Source of the DNA: Diorhabda sublineata
Lineage: Eukaryota; Arthropoda; Insecta; Coleoptera; Chrysomelidae
Direction of reading: 5' to 3'
DNA length: 64,000 bases
Assembly: GCF_026230105.1 (NCBI RefSeq)
Contig: NC_079484.1
Span: forward strand, 4,789,805 to 4,853,804
Below, piece after piece: positions 61,400 to 64,000 of the stretch (within the stretch, counting starts at the first letter, position 1; each line of letters begins with the position of its first letter). The position numbers and the translations under genes were made by a program. A model generated the notes under the pieces. That model searched no databases. It saw nothing but the letters and a program-made list of their open reading frames with translations, and had not been told where the DNA came from.

Positions 61400-62930
61400 G
61401 GAGTCTTCTAAAGTCCATGACGACAAAATGGTTTTTAATAAACCTTTATTCAAGAAAACGTTTTTTTTTAATATAAATGTGTTATAAATTTTGATAATAT
61501 ATATTTTTTATTGTCAAAAAAAGATTCCTCTACCTTTGTGAGTTGTTTCCAAATTTAATAGAATCAAATTACCTCTGGTATACGCTGTAGATCGTAACGA
61601 AGAGATTTGTGTGAGTTAATTTTGTATTTAAAAACAATGAAAAATGCGTGAAATAATAATACAAGTCATTAAAAATACGTCAGATGTGGCATAGGAGAGA
61701 TAACTATCTATATCAGAAATAAAATAGTGTACCTATATAACGAATTACAAAAACACTATGCGGGAGACTGAAAGATCTCAAAATAAAACAGCATTTAGAT
61801 GTCCCCAGATTGTGTAAGTCAGTTTTTCCGAATCTTCGATGCTGTTTACATCTATTTCAGACCTACACAAAACATTATAAAAAAAGTAGAACACTCCATA
61901 CATATACAGGTAAGTACGTGCGAGTTTTAAAAAAAATCTAATTTTGAAAACGGTTCGAATATGAAAGAAAACATTATGTGTATTTTAGAAAACTCGATCA
62001 TGTTTTTAGATGAATCAGATAAAGAAGTTGTTGTTTTATATATTAATCGTCATTTTCTAAATATAAAACAGCAATTTTTCACTAATACACGTTTATATTT
62101 CAATTTTTTATGGAAATAATTGAATTTTTAAGAGATCTATTAACCTAATATTCAAAAAAATTGCATACAAGATCGAATAACATGAGATCGACCATCTTGT
62201 TTTTTGACTGTTATCCAACATTATTTCTATTTTTACACAACATTTTCTCAAGGTATAAGTGACATTTCGGATATTTTTAATCAGAAAAAAATGGATACAA
62301 TAATTGGGGACGTCATGCGAGACAAGAACAAACGCCCTGTGAGAAATAAGCGATATAACAGGTTAGAGTTTTCGAAATAAAACATGGTTCATTTTAAGAT
62401 TCAATCTAACTTAATTTTGTGTGTGTTTTTTACTAATTTTTGTCGAAAAAAGTAGGTGCCTAGTTAATTTAATAGTATTCTTAATAAATTTGTATTATTA
62501 CATAACACATTTTGAAATTATATAAACAAGAATTTTTGAATAAAATCTCAAAAACTGTATGCATGCTTATTCAACAAAATGCTTCATTTTTCCACTTATA
62601 GTTCAAGAAAATGAATCCTCAAACGAAAATTCCGAGTAAATTCTTCAAATACACGCGACAAGAATGTTTTGTATTCTTGTTAGGGGTGAAAATAATTGTA
62701 AAAAGTGTTTTTTCTGAAAATTCGTGAATAATACTTCAAATCTTTTAGTTTTACACTAAAATGTTGTTTGATATCATTGATATTCACAAAGAAAAGGCGA
62801 CTAGAGGTTAAGGAATGATAATTGCTTCATTCAATAATCATAAATCGATAAAGAAAAAAAATTAAAAATGTTAATATTGGATTTTTTTATTACTATTATA
62901 AACAATTTAAAAAATCTGTGACATTGAAGT
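61400..62930. other. Intergenic, nothing recognised
   Basis: AT-rich, with long poly-T or poly-A runs; no coding, RNA or repeat structure I can support. Confidence 0.4.
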
Positions 62931-62934
62931 TCTA

Positions 62935-63990
62935 GCCTCTCCATTGAACTCTTGTCCTTTCACTCAGTTATTCCCATTCTTCTCAGATCTGATGTCTCCC
63001 ATTCATTTCTTTTTCGGCTTCCTCTTCCTTCTCCTCGATTTTTGCTCCCATGGCAATTCAACCTGACTCTTAACTCACATGTTATGAATAGAAAAGACTT
63101 CAAAGAGTGGATTCCCTTGTTGAAACAATCCTTACTCAATTTATACTTATCTGGTGATCAGTATCGTCTGATAAGTCTTTATTTCTTCTAGGACATTTCT
63201 TCCACTCTTCCATAACGAATTAATATTACAGTTTCTTCAAAAAATAAACTTAGTCGTCTTTGTTTTGTCCTTTTTACTACTCTAGGTTTTGTGGAAATGT
63301 CTTTCTTTCTTCTAGGGCATTGTTTAGATGTTTCCACTCTTCCATAACGGCTTCTTCGGATATTCCTTTTGCCTTTAGACTATTATTTAAGGGTCCCCGG
63401 AAAGAACATGGTCCCATTATATTCTAGAGGAATTAGTCTTCTTTGTTTTGTCCTTCTTACTACTCTAGGTTTTATGGAAACGTCTTTTTTCTTTTCTGCA
63501 TGGTATTGGAAATCATTTCACTCCTTTTATCTTCTGTTAATCTATGTTTTTGCACCTTCTAGGAAGGGAAATTTCTTAACTGATATATTACAAATAGAAA
63601 ATATTTTGAAGATTAAATTCCCTTGTCAAATCTGTTCTCAATTAATACGTATCTGGAGATGGAAACTGCTTCTTTCTGCTAGGACATTGTTTAGATGTTT
63701 CCTCTCTTCCATAACGGTTTGATGTTGTGGTTTCACCAAAAAAATGAACATATTCCCCCAGTATGTTTTCTATAATCGTATTTTTGCTGCTTTGGATATT
63801 TCTTTTCGTTCACAGAATATTATTTAGGGGCTTCATTGCTCTAAAATCCTTTGCTATCCGATTTTCAGTACTAAATAATCAATAATCTCAATTTTCTCAG
63901 AATTGTAAGCTTCGTTTTCCATTCTGAAAGGTCTGTTGCCCCTGATTCTTCCTCCGATGTTGCGGAGTTCGAATATTTATTTCTTCTGTT
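62935..63990. repeat. Degenerate pyrimidine-rich repeats, possibly transposon-derived
   Basis: The block TTTTGTCCTT(T/C)TTACTACTCTAGG followed by TTTTRTGGAAA occurs at 63266 and 63448. The block CTAGG(G/A)CATTGTTTAGATG with TTTCC and CTCTTCCATAACGG occurs at 63315-63352 and 63679-63718, with a shortened form at 63190-63215. Two further AAAG/CTTGTTGAA-type segments are about 480 bp apart. No protein assignment is possible by eye; the region continues past the window. Confidence 0.5.
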
Positions 63991-64000
63991 CAATTTTTTT

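Overview
The window reads as a piece of an AT-rich insect nuclear genome, most likely a beetle or another holometabolous insect. The evidence is spliceosomal GT-AG introns, a ZAD-type C2H2 zinc-finger gene (an arthropod architecture), and many decayed Tc1/mariner, IS630-like, pogo/Tigger, Polinton and LINE remnants. I see no rRNA, functional tRNA, CRISPR or bacterial operon. Order and species are inference only.

Five protein-coding genes can be assembled exon by exon, and in each the junction phases agree. (1) 10819-11485 (+): the last two coding exons of an OXR1/mustard-type TLDc gene; its 5' exons are not visible here. (2) 20537-24706 (+): a complete DEAH-box spliceosomal helicase, DHX16/Prp2, six exons, 890 aa. 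(3) 28408-33953 (-): a ZAD protein with eleven C2H2 fingers, six exons, 669 aa. (4) 35471-39061 (+): WDR83/MORG1, a WD40 scaffold, five exons, 304 aa. (5) 39289-57211 (-): an SLC7/LAT-type amino-acid transporter, eight exons, 491 aa. Genes 3 and 4 are head-to-head about 1.5 kb apart. Genes 4 and 5 are tail-to-tail, 228 bp between stop codons, with poly(A) signals facing each other about 26 bp apart. DHX16 and WDR83 are both known spliceosome-associated proteins; the others have no evident shared pathway.

The rest is repeat-rich. From 1 to 10 kb lie Tc1 remnants (one with both terminal inverted repeats), a Polinton-type DNA polymerase fragment, a small MITE, a tandem tRNA-like SINE family, and a DDE transposase whose catalytic segment has been tandemly duplicated with a 61-codon period. 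From 11.5 to 12.6 kb a second IS630-like transposase abuts the TLDc gene. From 25 to 26.6 kb there is a LINE RNase H fragment and a Tigger-like transposase. The transporter gene carries three unrelated tandem arrays in different introns: about 42 bp, a 244-bp dimer of 122-bp halves, and 336 bp. At 59.4-61.4 kb there is a five-copy array of about 402 bp in which each unit holds an open frame on the minus strand.

I found no convincing new gene system. The points most worth a second look are the tandem arrays (intron arrays, ORF-bearing array, in-frame transposase amplification), the tail-to-tail 3' ends, and several long inverted repeats.
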